Positions 46,633 to 56,590 of a stretch of 64,000 bases of DNA are shown here, in pieces. The notes under the pieces were generated by a model. That model saw only the letters and a program-made list of their open reading frames with translations, was not told the DNA's origin and searched no databases. The stretch is from Aureibaculum algae (GTDB taxonomy: Bacteria; Bacteroidota; Bacteroidia; Flavobacteriales; Flavobacteriaceae), in the NCBI RefSeq assembly GCF_006065315.1, contig NZ_CP040749.1, positions 744,001-808,000 on the forward strand, read 5' to 3'. The position numbers and the translations under genes were made by a program. The first letter of the stretch is position 1. Each line of letters starts with the position of its first letter.

Positions 46633-49233
46633 TTAGAATTGTTGACCAATAATAAAATGTACAGATTGACCTGGCGTAACTAGATCAGTATCAAATCCTT
46701 TAGCAAAATCTATACCTAATAAACCAAATGCTGGCATATGTATTCTAATGCCTGCTCCAGCAGAACGTTTTAAATTAAATGGTGCAAAGTTATTAAAATC
46801 ATCAAATGCTTTACCGCCTTCTAAAAACCCTAATACGTAAATTGAAGCGGTTGGTTTTAAAGTTATAGGATAACGAAGTTCTAATGAAAATTTGTTATAG
46901 ATAGTACTACCTAAGTTAGAAGATAAGCTATTATTTTCATATCCACGTAAACCAACTGTAGTTCTACCATCAAATTGGCCGGAAGCTAGACCATCTCCAC
47001 CTAAGTAAAAACGTTCGAAAGGCGAAACACCTAATTCGTTATTATAAGCACCTAAGAAACCAAATTCAACGTTAGACATCAAAACAAGTTCGTGTTGAGG
47101 TTTTCCCATTATTTTACTAAACCATTTACCACTAAAGTTAAGTTTGTAATATTCTAGTAACTTGAAACGCTCTGCAGAAGTTAAATTTTCATAATCTTTA
47201 TCTTTACTATCAAACAATGAATATGGAGGTGTTAATTTAGCACCTATACTGAATGTAGAACCTAAGGTTGGAAAAATTGGATTATAACCAGCAGAACTTC
47301 TGCTAAAGTTAAGACCTAAAGATAAATTGTTTGAAATACCATTGTTAAATCCAAAAGTACCTAAGAAAAAGTTATCTAGATTAAAACGTTGGTAACTAAT
47401 AGCCGTAGATAATGTGAAATAATCATCAGGCCATTTTAAACGTTGGTTTAATGCTAATGTAGCACCAATAATATTTAATTTTTGGCTTTTATCAACTTTA
47501 TTTGTTTGGTAATTGTAGCTAAATTGGCTAGAGCTATATACAGATAATGATAATGATTTTGGTTTTTTACCTCCAAACCATGGCTCCGTAAATGATAAAC
47601 TATATGAATTAGAAAAACGACTTGCTTGAGCACGCAATGCAACACTCTGTCCATCTCCTCTCGGAACAGGTTTGTATTCTTTACCTTTAAAAATATTCTT
47701 TATCGAAAAGTTACTAAAAGACAACCCTAAAGTTCCTATAAAAGTACTACCACCAAAACCACCTTGTAATTCTATTTGACTGGCACCTTTTTCAACAACA
47801 CTATATTCAATATCAACTGTTTTATCAGCATAATTAGGTTGTACATCAGGTACAATACTTTCTGGGTCAATATATGGAAGCTGCCCTACCTCTCTAATGG
47901 TACGTATAATATCTTCTCTACTAAACAATTGACCTGGCATGGTACGCATTTCTCTCAATAATACATAATCATTGGTTACTTCGTTACCTACAAGTGTTAT
48001 TTTTCTAATATTAGCAGGTTCATCTTCTCTAATTCTAATCTGAATATCAATAGTGTCATTTTCTACTTTGGTTTCTACAGGGATAACACTAGAAAATAAA
48101 TAACCATTATTAAGGTAGAAGTTTGTAATATCTTGAGAATCTGGTGTTCCATCACCTTTAATACGCTCGTTCAATAATTTTCCATTATATATGTCTCCTT
48201 TTTCTAATCCAATGAACTGTTGTAAAATAGTATCAGAATAAACGGTATTCCCTAAGAATTCAATATTACCGAAATAATATTTTTTACCTTCGTTAACGGT
48301 AATGTCCAGATTGATGGTATTGTCATCGTTCCAAGAGATAGAATCTTTTAAAATTTGAGCATCACGATATCCTTTTTCTTGATATTTTTCAACTAATCGC
48401 TCTAAGTCGGCCTCGTATTCTTCTTCAATATATTTAGAAGGTTTCCAGAAGCGATAAAATTTCTTTTGCTTTGTTTTTTTAAGCTGCTTCGCAAGCCACT
48501 TATCTTCATGCTTTACGTTACCGCTGAATCGTAAGTTTTTTATTTTTATTTTATTTCCTTTATCAATAACGATCAATGCTTTTTCGGCATTATTATCAGT
48601 AGTATCAACTTTGGTATTTATGTTAACTTTAGTTTTTAAGAAACCTTTGTCGACATATTTCTTTTTAATGTAGTTTTTAGTCGTTGTTAAAAGGTTTTCG
48701 GTAAGCATTGCACCTTTTTTGAACTCTGTTTCTTTAATGAGTTCCTCACCCTTATTCTTTTTCACTCCTTCAACAGTAACGGAGCTAATTTTAGTAAGTT
48801 CTTGAACTTCGAACTCTAAATAAATAGTGTTATCATCAATTTTTGTGACGTAAACGTCAACATTGCTAAATAGTTTTGAGTTCCACAATTTTTTTATTGC
48901 TCCGGTCAATTTATCACCAGGTATTTTTATGGGCTGCCCAACGCGTAATTCAGAAAAAACGGTAATAGATTGGTCAGAAAATTGCTCATTTCCTTTAACA
49001 GAAATACCACCAAGTATATACGTATTTACTTTATTGAAATTAACATCGTCAATATTTATTTTTTTAGCAGGAATTGTATCAGTAGATGTTACAGCAAGGC
49101 TATCAATTGCAGAAGGGGTGATTATGGTGTCTGCAGTTTTTATAGTTGTTTGGGGGATGTCTTGTGCATTACTTAAAAATGCCGTTAGTGTAAATACTAA
49201 GAGTAATAGGTTGACCTTTAGTTTTCTAATCAT
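46633..49233 (-). CDS. bamA: Outer-membrane assembly factor BamA
   Basis: 866 residues from the ATG at 49233 (MIRKLKVNLLLLVFTLTAFL), signal ending SNAQ. Five POTRA-like domains (about 60-470; GNEQFSDQSITVFSELRVGQ is in the first), then the barrel with the lid motif VGLRGYENNSLS and the end GIDFAKGFDTDLVTPG and FIIGQQF. It inserts beta-barrel proteins into the outer membrane. The start lies inside the 3' end of uppS (8-bp overlap), so the two should be translated together. Confidence 0.96.
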   Translation of the reverse strand: MIRKLKVNLLLLVFTLTAFLSNAQDIPQTTIKTADTIITPSAIDSLAVTSTDTIPAKKINIDDVNFNKVNTYILGGISVKGNEQFSDQSITVFSELRVGQPIKIPGDKLTGAIKKLWNSKLFSNVDVYVTKIDDNTIYLEFEVQELTKISSVTVEGVKKNKGEELIKETEFKKGAMLTENLLTTTKNYIKKKYVDKGFLKTKVNINTKVDTTDNNAEKALIVIDKGNKIKIKNLRFSGNVKHEDKWLAKQLKKTKQKKFYRFWKPSKYIEEEYEADLERLVEKYQEKGYRDAQILKDSISWNDDNTINLDITVNEGKKYYFGNIEFLGNTVYSDTILQQFIGLEKGDIYNGKLLNERIKGDGTPDSQDITNFYLNNGYLFSSVIPVETKVENDTIDIQIRIREDEPANIRKITLVGNEVTNDYVLLREMRTMPGQLFSREDIIRTIREVGQLPYIDPESIVPDVQPNYADKTVDIEYSVVEKGASQIELQGGFGGSTFIGTLGLSFSNFSIKNIFKGKEYKPVPRGDGQSVALRAQASRFSNSYSLSFTEPWFGGKKPKSLSLSVYSSSQFSYNYQTNKVDKSQKLNIIGATLALNQRLKWPDDYFTLSTAISYQRFNLDNFFLGTFGFNNGISNNLSLGLNFSRSSAGYNPIFPTLGSTFSIGAKLTPPYSLFDSKDKDYENLTSAERFKLLEYYKLNFSGKWFSKIMGKPQHELVLMSNVEFGFLGAYNNELGVSPFERFYLGGDGLASGQFDGRTTVGLRGYENNSLSSNLGSTIYNKFSLELRYPITLKPTASIYVLGFLEGGKAFDDFNNFAPFNLKRSAGAGIRIHMPAFGLLGIDFAKGFDTDLVTPGQSVHFIIGQQF

Positions 49234-49978
49234 TATTGTTTTGAATTTGTTCACTAATTTTCCCAAAGCGTCTTTCTCGACATTGATAATCTAAGATTGC
49301 TTTAAAAAAATCTTCTTTTCTAAAATCTGGCCATAATACATCAGTAAAGTATAATTCAGCATAGGCAATTTGCCATAATAAAAAATTACTGATGCGTTTT
49401 TCACCACTAGTACGTATCAAAAAATCAACGTCGGGCAAAGTAAATGTATATAAATGATTATTTATAATATTTTCATCAATTTCTTCGATTGAAAGCTGCT
49501 TATTAACAACTTTTTTAGAAATATTTTTAATAGTATTAACAATTTCTTCTCTCGACCCATAGCTTAATGCCAAATTTAACACCATAGATGTATTATTTTT
49601 GGTCAATTCAATAACTTCAAGTAGTTCTTTTTGAGCTTTTTTTGGCAAATTTTGAGTTTGACCTATCGTTTGTAGTCGAATATTATTTTGTTGAAAAGTT
49701 TCTAATTCATCTTTTAGCGAACTCACTAAAATTTTCATTAAGGCTTTTACTTCCGTTTTTGGACGGTTCCAATTTTCTGTTGAAAAAGCATATAAGGTAA
49801 GAACTTCAATACCGATTTCGGAAGCGGCTTCAACAGTTTGTTTTACTGCTTTAACACCATTACGATGCCCAAAAACTCTGAGCATTCCTTTTTGTTTAGC
49901 CCACCGACCGTTGCCATCCATAATTATGGCAACATGTTTTGGTTTTTTTTCGGTATTTATTTGTGTTATTATATCCAT
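49226..49978 (-). CDS. uppS: Isoprenyl transferase (undecaprenyl-diphosphate synthase)
   Basis: 250 residues with the cis-prenyltransferase signature HVAIIMDGNGRWAKQKG (catalytic Asp21), RVFGHRNGVKAVK, LYAFSTENWNRP and the closing RTSGEKRISNFLLWQIAYAE. It makes the lipid carrier for peptidoglycan and other surface polymers. It overlaps bamA by 8 bp and is 6 bp after the DUF6089 gene, forming an envelope-biogenesis operon. Confidence 0.95.
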   Translation of the reverse strand: MDIITQINTEKKPKHVAIIMDGNGRWAKQKGMLRVFGHRNGVKAVKQTVEAASEIGIEVLTLYAFSTENWNRPKTEVKALMKILVSSLKDELETFQQNNIRLQTIGQTQNLPKKAQKELLEVIELTKNNTSMVLNLALSYGSREEIVNTIKNISKKVVNKQLSIEEIDENIINNHLYTFTLPDVDFLIRTSGEKRISNFLLWQIAYAELYFTDVLWPDFRKEDFFKAILDYQCRERRFGKISEQIQNNND

Positions 49979-49984
49979 TGTGTG

Positions 49985-50656
49985 TTAAAAGGCACCAGTA
50001 TAGCAACCTGGTCTACCAAAGGCATAAACTATTGTAATGCCAGTAAAAACATACCAATCATCGCTGTTGGGGTTTCCAAATGTAAATCTACTATCGTCAA
50101 TTTCGTGGTTGTTGCCGTCAATAACATCTTTAAAAGTGTATCTAAAAGATGTTTCTAGAGCAATTCCCACATTTTCCATCAACTTCATTTTATAACCAAG
50201 GCCAATAGGGAAAACTACTGAGGTTGTTCTTTTTTTACCTCCATCAGGTCCAATCGTTGAATAATTTACCGCTCCTACTTGTGCTATTATATAAGGTGCT
50301 TGTGTAAATCCTGTTTTATTAAGACTATATTTGAAGAAGCTAAATTCTACTCCTAAGGCAGCTTCCAAAATTGAATTTCTAAATTGGAGACCTCTGTCTT
50401 GCCTCACACTACTTTGTGCTCTACTATCATTATCACTTAAACGTGTATATAAACCCGTAGCTCTGAAGGTGATTCTAGGAGTGTAATTAAACTTGGCAAC
50501 ACCACCAATAGCAATTCTATTGGGTTGAATATAATATTCAGAACCAATATCACCAATGTAATTACTTCCGCCTAAAAAGACACCTGCTTCATACAGTTGT
50601 GCTGATGAAATACTTGTAATTAGTATAAATATATTAAATAAAAGCCTTTTTCTCAT
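49985..50656 (-). CDS. DUF6089-type outer-membrane beta-barrel protein
   Basis: 223 residues from the ATG at 50656. Signal peptide ending SISSAQ, then LYEAGVFLGGSNYIGDIGSE, ITFRATGLYTRLSDND, alternating beta strands and a C-terminal YVFTGITIVYAFGRPGC. This family of outer-membrane beta-barrels has no known function, but is regularly found before uppS and bamA in Bacteroidota. An in-frame TTG further upstream lies within the promoter -7 element and is not the start. Confidence 0.9.
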   Translation of the reverse strand: MRKRLLFNIFILITSISSAQLYEAGVFLGGSNYIGDIGSEYYIQPNRIAIGGVAKFNYTPRITFRATGLYTRLSDNDSRAQSSVRQDRGLQFRNSILEAALGVEFSFFKYSLNKTGFTQAPYIIAQVGAVNYSTIGPDGGKKRTTSVVFPIGLGYKMKLMENVGIALETSFRYTFKDVIDGNNHEIDDSRFTFGNPNSDDWYVFTGITIVYAFGRPGCYTGAF

Positions 50657-50671
50657 TTTAAAAAATGTTTG

Positions 50672-50679
50672 CAAATATA
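50672..50679 (-). promoter_or_regulatory. -7 element (TATATTTG) for the DUF6089-uppS-bamA operon
   Basis: TATATTTG on the - strand 15 bp before the ATG at 50656, in the 140-bp gap after nadK. The -33 region has no clean TTG. Confidence 0.5.
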
Positions 50680-50796
50680 GTTAAATCTATCAGGTTTAAA
50701 AGGATAAAACTTCCTTTTTTGATAAACAGTTTTAATGGTAAAATATTGTTGTCAAGACCGTTAAGTTTTCACAAAATACTGTTAATAAAAAGGTTT

Positions 50797-51681
50797 TTAG
50801 TTGCGTTTGTCTTCTCCCCAAAGTAATTTGTCTCTAAGTGTTTTAAAGAAAGTCTGTTGATCTAATTGTATTGTTTTAAGTGAAAAGTCAGCTTTTTTTA
50901 TAGTTATTACCGAGTTGCTATCAATGGTAGTTGTTCGAGAATCTAAAGATAATAAAGCTTGTTTTTCTCTTGCAATAATTTTTAATTTAATGTTTGTGTT
51001 TTCGGGTATAACTAAAGGTCTTGCATTTAAGTTATGAGGGGCAATAGGAGTCAATACCAAACTTTTAGTATTTGGTGTAATTACTGGTCCGCCGCAACTC
51101 AAAGAGTAACCTGTAGATCCAGTAGGTGTAGCTACAATTAAACCATCTGCCCAGTAAGAAGTTAAATACTCATCATTTAGATAAGATTCAACCGTAATCA
51201 TTGAAGTTGTATTTCTTCTACTAACGGCAATTTCATTTAAGGCAAAGTTAATTTCTGAAAGGTCATCATTTTTTTTATTTGAAGTAACACTGAGCAATGT
51301 TCTTTCATTAATGGTGTATTTTCTGGTAATTAATAAATTAATAGCTTCAGAAATACTGTCTTTTTGTATCGTTGCTAAAAAACCTAATCTACCAATATTA
51401 ATACCTAAAATTGGAATGTCTAAATCTCTAACAAAGGTGACTGCTCTTAAAAATGTACCATCACCACCAACAGTTAGCATTACCTCAAAAGAATTGTCTA
51501 AATCTTTATAACTGCTAAAGGTCTGATATTCTTTCTCAGGGAAATTATTAACCTTAATAAGGTCATAAAAATTTTCTTCAATAAAAACATCAATATTTTT
51601 TGCAGCCAATGTTTTTAATAGAATTTCTATATAGCTAATGGCTTCTCCCTTATAATATTGTCCGTAAATACCTACTTTCAT
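50797..51681 (-). CDS. nadK: NAD kinase
   Basis: 294 residues with the NAD kinase glycine motif LTVGGDGTFLRAV (Asp74 catalytic), ILGINIGRLGFLA, the NE motif FALNEIAVSR, and ATPTGSTGYSLSCGGPVI. It phosphorylates NAD to NADP in the cytoplasm. It begins 15 bp after the CBS protein gene, so the two form a small operon. Confidence 0.95.
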   Translation of the reverse strand: MKVGIYGQYYKGEAISYIEILLKTLAAKNIDVFIEENFYDLIKVNNFPEKEYQTFSSYKDLDNSFEVMLTVGGDGTFLRAVTFVRDLDIPILGINIGRLGFLATIQKDSISEAINLLITRKYTINERTLLSVTSNKKNDDLSEINFALNEIAVSRRNTTSMITVESYLNDEYLTSYWADGLIVATPTGSTGYSLSCGGPVITPNTKSLVLTPIAPHNLNARPLVIPENTNIKLKIIAREKQALLSLDSRTTTIDSNSVITIKKADFSLKTIQLDQQTFFKTLRDKLLWGEDKRN

Positions 51682-51696
51682 GTTTTGGTTTTATGT

Positions 51697-52356
51697 CTAA
51701 ATGTCTAAATATTTTTGTAAATAATCAGACCTCTCTTTTAATGTGTTTAGATACTCATCCACATGGAAGCTGTTCAATATCGTATAATTATATCGTCTAA
51801 AAGATTGAATGGTGTTGTTAAGATCATGATCGCTAATTTTAATCGTAATCTCTGCAGTTTCTTTATTAATATTTGATATAAAAGCACCAAGTAATTTCGC
51901 ATTGTTAGATTCTACAATTTGAGAAATTTCACTAAACGAATATTCACTAACTCCTTTAGAAACAACCATAACGGCACCGCTTTGGTTTAAGAATGGTGTG
52001 CTATTAAATATGTGTAAAATATCAGCTAATTCATAATATCCTAAATACTTTAACTTTTCTGTTACAACAGGAATTATAGTGGCTTCATTTAAAGCGAATA
52101 CTTTTAATAACTCAAACCAATTCGTGTTTTTTCGAGCAAAAAAAGATTGAAATAAATAGCTGTATTCAGATAATAATTGATCATCATCTGTAATTGTTTG
52201 CACATCATTTTCAGCAATTAACCCCATGAAATTACCATGTTCAATAACTGGCAGGTGTGTGAATGTAAGCAGGTTAAACAATCCTTTGGCTTTGCTAATC
52301 TTGTCAGACGTCTGCAATGCCCTTACGTCTTTTGATATGTAATCTGATGTTATCAT
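51697..52356 (-). CDS. CBS-domain protein
   Basis: 219 residues from the ATG at 52356 (MITSDYISKDVRALQTSD). Two CBS motifs (about 1-55, FTHLPVIEHGNFMGLIAEND; about 75-120, ATIIPVVTEKLKYLGYYELA), then an ACT-like C-terminal part (about 135-215, GAVMVVSKGVSEYSFSEIS). CBS domains bind adenine nucleotides and regulate partners. The tie to nadK directly downstream suggests energy-state sensing, by inference only. Confidence 0.88.
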   Translation of the reverse strand: MITSDYISKDVRALQTSDKISKAKGLFNLLTFTHLPVIEHGNFMGLIAENDVQTITDDDQLLSEYSYLFQSFFARKNTNWFELLKVFALNEATIIPVVTEKLKYLGYYELADILHIFNSTPFLNQSGAVMVVSKGVSEYSFSEISQIVESNNAKLLGAFISNINKETAEITIKISDHDLNNTIQSFRRYNYTILNSFHVDEYLNTLKERSDYLQKYLDI

Positions 52357-52396
52357 ATTATGTTGCAAAATAACTAAAATTAAACTACAAATACAC

Positions 52397-52404
52397 TAAT
52401 TTTG
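52397..52404 (+). promoter_or_regulatory. Candidate -7 element (TAATTTTG) for pdxJ
   Basis: TAATTTTG fits the TAnnTTTG consensus in the gap between the divergent CBS and pdxJ genes. It would leave a leader of about 90 bases before the pdxJ ATG. Confidence 0.35.
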
Positions 52405-52502
52405 TTTTTGTAAATTTTATCGAAGGTTAAACCTTACCTGTATATAACCGAATGAACACAAAGGTAGGTCCTGCATAAAATTGTTTAATCAATAAACGAC
52501 AA

Positions 52503-53216
52503 ATGACAAAATTAAGTGTAAATATTAATAAAATTGCCACATTAAGAAATTCTAGAGGTGGAGATACTCCAAATTTGGTGAGTGTAGCTGTAGATGTTCA
52601 GGAGTTTGGAGCACAGGGCATTACCATACACCCAAGACCTGATGAAAGGCATATTAGGTATCAGGATGCATATGATTTAAAACCGATTGTAACTACGGAA
52701 TATAATATTGAAGGGAATCCTATAAAAAAGTTTATAGATTTAGTAGTCGCTATTAAGCCCACTCAAGTAACCTTGGTGCCAGACGCAATTAATGCCATTA
52801 CCTCAAATGCTGGTTGGGATACCATTAAAAATCAATCATTTTTAACCGAAGTAGTTGCTGAATTTAAGAGAAATGGAATTAGAACTTCAATTTTTATGGA
52901 TCCTGACTTGGGTTTAATAGAAGCTGCGGTAAAGACAGGGGCAGAGCGAATAGAACTTTATACAGAAGCTTTTGCAACGGAATATGGATTGGGGAATAAA
53001 GAAGCTATAAAGCCATATGTAGCATCTGCGAATTTAGCTACAGAACTAGGTTTAGGGATAAATGCGGGTCATGACTTAAGTCTAGATAATATTCAGTTTT
53101 TTGCTAAAAACATACCTAATTTATTAGAAGTATCAATTGGGCATGCTCTAATAGCTGAAGCCTTATATTTAGGATTAGAGAATGTAGTAAACTTATATTT
53201 ACATAAATTAAAATAA
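52503..53216 (+). CDS. pdxJ: Pyridoxine 5'-phosphate synthase
   Basis: 237 residues, a TIM barrel with the family motifs [45 protein letters not shown] and [13 protein letters not shown]. It condenses 3-amino-1-hydroxyacetone-1-phosphate with deoxyxylulose-5-phosphate to give pyridoxine 5'-phosphate. Its stop shares one base with the start of the hydrolase gene behind it. Confidence 0.96.
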   Translation: MTKLSVNINKIATLRNSRGGDTPNLVSVAVDVQEFGAQGITIHPRPDERHIRYQDAYDLKPIVTTEYNIEGNPIKKFIDLVVAIKPTQVTLVPDAINAITSNAGWDTIKNQSFLTEVVAEFKRNGIRTSIFMDPDLGLIEAAVKTGAERIELYTEAFATEYGLGNKEAIKPYVASANLATELGLGINAGHDLSLDNIQFFAKNIPNLLEVSIGHALIAEALYLGLENVVNLYLHKLK

Positions 53217-53983
53217 TGGAAGTATTGTATTCTAAAATTCAAGGCCAAGGAGAACCATTAATTATATTACATGGTCTTTTAGGTATGAGTGATAATTGGA
53301 AAACCTTAGCAAATAAGTTTGCAGAAAATTATGAAGTTCATTTAATAGATCAGCGTAATCATGGTAGAAGTTTTCACTCAGATAACTTTGACTATGAAGT
53401 AATGGTGGAAGATTTGTCGAATTATATTGATTTTCATCAATTTAGTCGAGTAAACTTAATTGGGCATTCTATGGGTGGAAAAGTGGCTATGTTATTTGCA
53501 GTAACCCATCCCGAAAAAATGAATAAATTGATTGTTGCTGATATTGGTCCCAAGTTTTATCCTCGGCATCACGATGTGATTTTTGAAGGTTTATCGGCGA
53601 TTGATTTTTCAAAACAAAAAACGAGAGGTGCGGTTGAGGAAGTTTTAAAAAAATACATTTCAGATTGGGGTATACGTCAATTTTTACTTAAGAATGTGTA
53701 CTGGAAAACAAAAGAGCAACTTGCATTTAGATTTAATTTGGAGGGGCTAATTGAGAATATTGATGAAATAGGGGCTCCTTTACCTTCTTTATCAGTATTT
53801 GAAGGTGATACCTTATTTTTAAAAGGAGAAAATTCAGGTTATATTGCAGATAGTGATATTTCATTAATTACGGCTCATTTTCCAAAAGCAACAGTGAAAA
53901 CTGTCAAAAAAGCAGGACATTGGCTGCATGCAGAGAATCCTAATGATTTTTACAGCTATGTTGTCAGTTTTTTAAACGAATAG
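53216..53983 (+). CDS. Alpha/beta hydrolase (YbfF-like esterase)
   Basis: 255 residues with the alpha/beta hydrolase motifs: HGLLGMSDNWKTLANKF, the nucleophile elbow LIGHSMGGKVAMLF, DIGPKFYP, and the catalytic His in KKAGHWLHAENP. No signal peptide, so cytoplasmic. Closest in pattern to YbfF-type acyl esterases; substrate unknown. Translationally coupled to pdxJ by a one-base overlap. Confidence 0.9.
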   Translation: MEVLYSKIQGQGEPLIILHGLLGMSDNWKTLANKFAENYEVHLIDQRNHGRSFHSDNFDYEVMVEDLSNYIDFHQFSRVNLIGHSMGGKVAMLFAVTHPEKMNKLIVADIGPKFYPRHHDVIFEGLSAIDFSKQKTRGAVEEVLKKYISDWGIRQFLLKNVYWKTKEQLAFRFNLEGLIENIDEIGAPLPSLSVFEGDTLFLKGENSGYIADSDISLITAHFPKATVKTVKKAGHWLHAENPNDFYSYVVSFLNE

Positions 53984-54135
53984 TGCTTTGGCATATATGT
54001 TGACTGTTTAGTTTGTTCTCGTAAGAAATGTTTGGGTGCACATATTTGGTTATATTAGACTCTTTTTTATAAAATTAGATAAGAAATGAAAAAACGAATA
54101 GTGTACCTTTAAATGAATATAAAAAACAAATCAAT

Positions 54136-54495
54136 ATGAAATTAGTTTTAAAAATCTTACTGACAGCTATAGCTGTGGTTATTTTAGCAAAAATTTTACC
54201 AGGTATTTATGTAGATTCGTATTCAACCGCTGTAATTGTAGCAGTAGTGTTGGGGTTATTACGTGTTTTTGTGAAACCGTTAATTATAATTTTTACATTG
54301 CCCTTAACTATATTAACTCTTGGTATTTTTCTATTTGTTATAAATGCAGGTATCATTTTATTGGCTGATAAGTTGGTGGATGGTTTTGCAGTATCAGGTT
54401 TTTGGTACGCTTTATTATTTAGTTTACTGTTATCCTTTTTTCAATCAATACTTTATTCCTTTTTAAAGGAAGATAAACAAAAACAGATGTCTTAA
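54136..54495 (+). CDS. Phage holin family 4 (PF04020-type) membrane protein
   Basis: 119 residues with four hydrophobic segments and the family sequence LGLLRVFVKPLIIIFTLPLT followed by ILTLGIFLFVINAGIILLAD. Despite the family name, such genes are common single chromosomal genes with no phage context. No phage genes lie nearby. The function is unknown. It precedes tig but has its own spacing on both sides. Confidence 0.88.
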   Translation: MKLVLKILLTAIAVVILAKILPGIYVDSYSTAVIVAVVLGLLRVFVKPLIIIFTLPLTILTLGIFLFVINAGIILLADKLVDGFAVSGFWYALLFSLLLSFFQSILYSFLKEDKQKQMS

Positions 54496-54496
54496 C

Positions 54497-54526
54497 TTGT
54501 TATATAGTAGAAATTTACTAATTTTG
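54497..54526 (+). promoter_or_regulatory. Promoter of tig
   Basis: TTG (54497-54499), 19 bases, TAATTTTG (54519-54526), followed by CAC, a very good match to the Bacteroidota promoter. It lies just behind the holin-like gene and 53 bp before the tig ATG. Confidence 0.7.
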
Positions 54527-54579
54527 CACTCGCTAAAGCGATTTAGCATTATTCCAACATTAAAGAAAAGAAATATAAG

Positions 54580-55902
54580 ATGAATATTACCAAAGAAAAT
54601 ATTGATGATTTAAATGCTGTTGTAAAAATTAATATTACAGAGGAGGATTATCAAAACAAAGTAGCAGAGATTTTACAAGATTATCGTAAAAAAGCAAATA
54701 TTCCAGGTTTTAGAAAGGGTCACGTGCCAATGAGCTTGGTTAAAAAGCAATATGAAAAGCCTGTTCTTATTGATGAGGTAAATAAATTATTGCAAGAATC
54801 TTTAAGTAAATTTTTGGTTGAGGAAAAATTAGATATTTTAGGAAACCCATTACCTAAGACTCAAGAAGATTTTTCTTGGGATGCTGATCAGTTCTCTTTT
54901 GAATTTGAATTAGGTCTAGCACCTCAGTTTGAAGTGAATTTACAACCTAAAAAAGCGATAACAAGTTATAAGATTATTGCTGACAAAAAGATGTTGAATG
55001 ATCAAATAGAGAATATTCAAGAACGTTATGGTAAAATGATTTCTCAAACTGATATAGCTGAGAATTCAAATATAACAGGTACGTTTGTTAATGAAGAAAA
55101 AGAGATTGAGAAAAAGTCAACTTTTAAATTAGATAAAGTAAAAGGTAAAACCAATAAAAAATCATTTATTGGTGCAAAAGTAGGTGATGTTATTACGTTA
55201 AAAACCAAAGGACTTTTTACCGATGATCATTTGTTGCAAAACCATTTAGGTGTAGCTCATGATGATGCCCATGGATTAGATATTGAAGTGCAATTTACAG
55301 TTGAAGAAATTTCTGAAACGGAACCGGCAGATTTGAATCAAGAATTATACGATAAATTATTCGGAGAAGGAGTTGTTAAAGATGAGAAGGAATTCAAAAG
55401 TCGTTTAAAAGAAGATGCTGAAAAGCAATTTGAACAGCAATCAGATCAGCAATTGCTTAATGCAGTAACGGAAGGTTTAATTGAAAGTACAAAATTTGAT
55501 TTACCTGCTGAATTTTTACAAAAATGGATCGCAGTAGCTGGTGAAAAACAATTAACTGAGCAAGAAGCTGAAGAAGAGTATACGCGTTCTGAAAAAGGAT
55601 TACGTTACCAACTTATTGAAGGTAAAATTAGTAAAGACAATAATTTACAAGTAACTTTTGAAGAATTAAAGGAATTTGCTAAAGGCTTTATTAAAAGTCA
55701 AATGGCACAGTATGGTAATGCAAATCCTGAAGAAAAAGAATTAGACGAAATAGCAGGTAGAATTTTGGGAAATCAAGAAGAAGCGAAACGTTTATCTGAA
55801 CAATTGATGAGTCAGAAATTATTGACTTTCTATAAAGAGAATGTAAAATTAAAAGCGAAAGAAGTAAGTTTTGATGACTTTGTAAAAGAGGTTTATAAAT
55901 AA
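54580..55902 (+). CDS. tig: Trigger factor
   Basis: 440 residues. The ribosome-binding N-terminal domain has the signature PGFRKGHVP (about 44-52). A divergent middle region replaces the PPIase domain, which lacks clear FKBP catalytic motifs. A long helical C-terminal chaperone domain (about 260-440) completes it. It is a ribosome-associated folding chaperone. The weak PPIase part is common in Bacteroidota. A strong terminator follows. Confidence 0.93.
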   Translation: MNITKENIDDLNAVVKINITEEDYQNKVAEILQDYRKKANIPGFRKGHVPMSLVKKQYEKPVLIDEVNKLLQESLSKFLVEEKLDILGNPLPKTQEDFSWDADQFSFEFELGLAPQFEVNLQPKKAITSYKIIADKKMLNDQIENIQERYGKMISQTDIAENSNITGTFVNEEKEIEKKSTFKLDKVKGKTNKKSFIGAKVGDVITLKTKGLFTDDHLLQNHLGVAHDDAHGLDIEVQFTVEEISETEPADLNQELYDKLFGEGVVKDEKEFKSRLKEDAEKQFEQQSDQQLLNAVTEGLIESTKFDLPAEFLQKWIAVAGEKQLTEQEAEEEYTRSEKGLRYQLIEGKISKDNNLQVTFEELKEFAKGFIKSQMAQYGNANPEEKELDEIAGRILGNQEEAKRLSEQLMSQKLLTFYKENVKLKAKEVSFDDFVKEVYK

Positions 55903-55925
55903 ACATAGTAGCTAATAAAAATAAA

Positions 55926-55953
55926 AAATCCCGAAATTTTAATTTCGGGATTT
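55926..55953. terminator. Bidirectional rho-independent terminator after tig
   Basis: AAATCCCGAAAT / ATTTCGGGATTT inverted repeat, 4-base loop, T-run on the right and A-run on the left. It serves the convergent tig and the small secreted-protein gene at 55966. Confidence 0.88.
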
Positions 55954-55965
55954 TTTTTATGCTTA

Positions 55966-56295
55966 TTATTTTTTTATGGGTACTTCAGTCATTGTAACGA
56001 TATGTTTGCCAGCTTGAGTTTCCCCAGTAGGGTCTCCATTTTCGTCGGTTAACTCTATAGTTATGTCTTTCCATGTTATTTCAAATTTTTTACCAATAGC
56101 TTGCTCGTCAAACAAGTCATATGTAACTTCATTATCTATTTCGTTAAAAACAATCATTTTATTGTTATTGTCTTTAAATTCAAAATAGTAATCTTCTGTT
56201 AAACCAGAAAAAGTTCCAGTAAAATTATGAATATCTTGTGCGAAACTGTTGGTATAGGATACTAGTACAAAAACTAGAATTGCAATTTTTTTCAT
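55966..56295 (-). CDS. Small secreted protein of unknown function
   Basis: 109 residues with a signal peptide (KKIAILVFVLVSYTNSFAQ), then a beta-rich domain with TGTFSGLTEDYYFEFKDNNN, TYDLFDEQAIGKKFEITWKD and GKHIVTMTEVPIKK. No cysteines in the mature part, acidic. Not a family I can name. It converges with tig across a shared terminator, and its 295-bp upstream region also contains the clpP promoter region. Confidence 0.8.
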   Translation of the reverse strand: MKKIAILVFVLVSYTNSFAQDIHNFTGTFSGLTEDYYFEFKDNNNKMIVFNEIDNEVTYDLFDEQAIGKKFEITWKDITIELTDENGDPTGETQAGKHIVTMTEVPIKK

Positions 56296-56590
56296 CTTTT
56301 AATAATTTATGTTAAAATTTTTTAGGTAATTTTTTTTCGAAAACATGCTGTAATTACAGTCATGTTAAAAGCTATAAAAATGACTTTTGTTAAAAGTGAA
56401 ATAGCTTCGTGCGGAAGTGTTAAAATTAGTCCTTCATAAATATTAAAATTTGCTATAGTAAAAGTAATTAATTTTATAATTCAAAAAACATTCAGGGCAA
56501 AATATTTTTAGAGCCTATAACTATTAAATAAATTCGTAATTAGTTAGTATATTTACCGTCTTATTCAAGAACCATTTAAAATAAAGCATA

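Noticed and set aside
54136..54495. A phage holin gene, as the family name suggests, hinting at a prophage
   Set aside because: The family occurs as single housekeeping-like genes; no phage structural, lysis or integrase genes lie near, and neighbours are pdxJ and tig.
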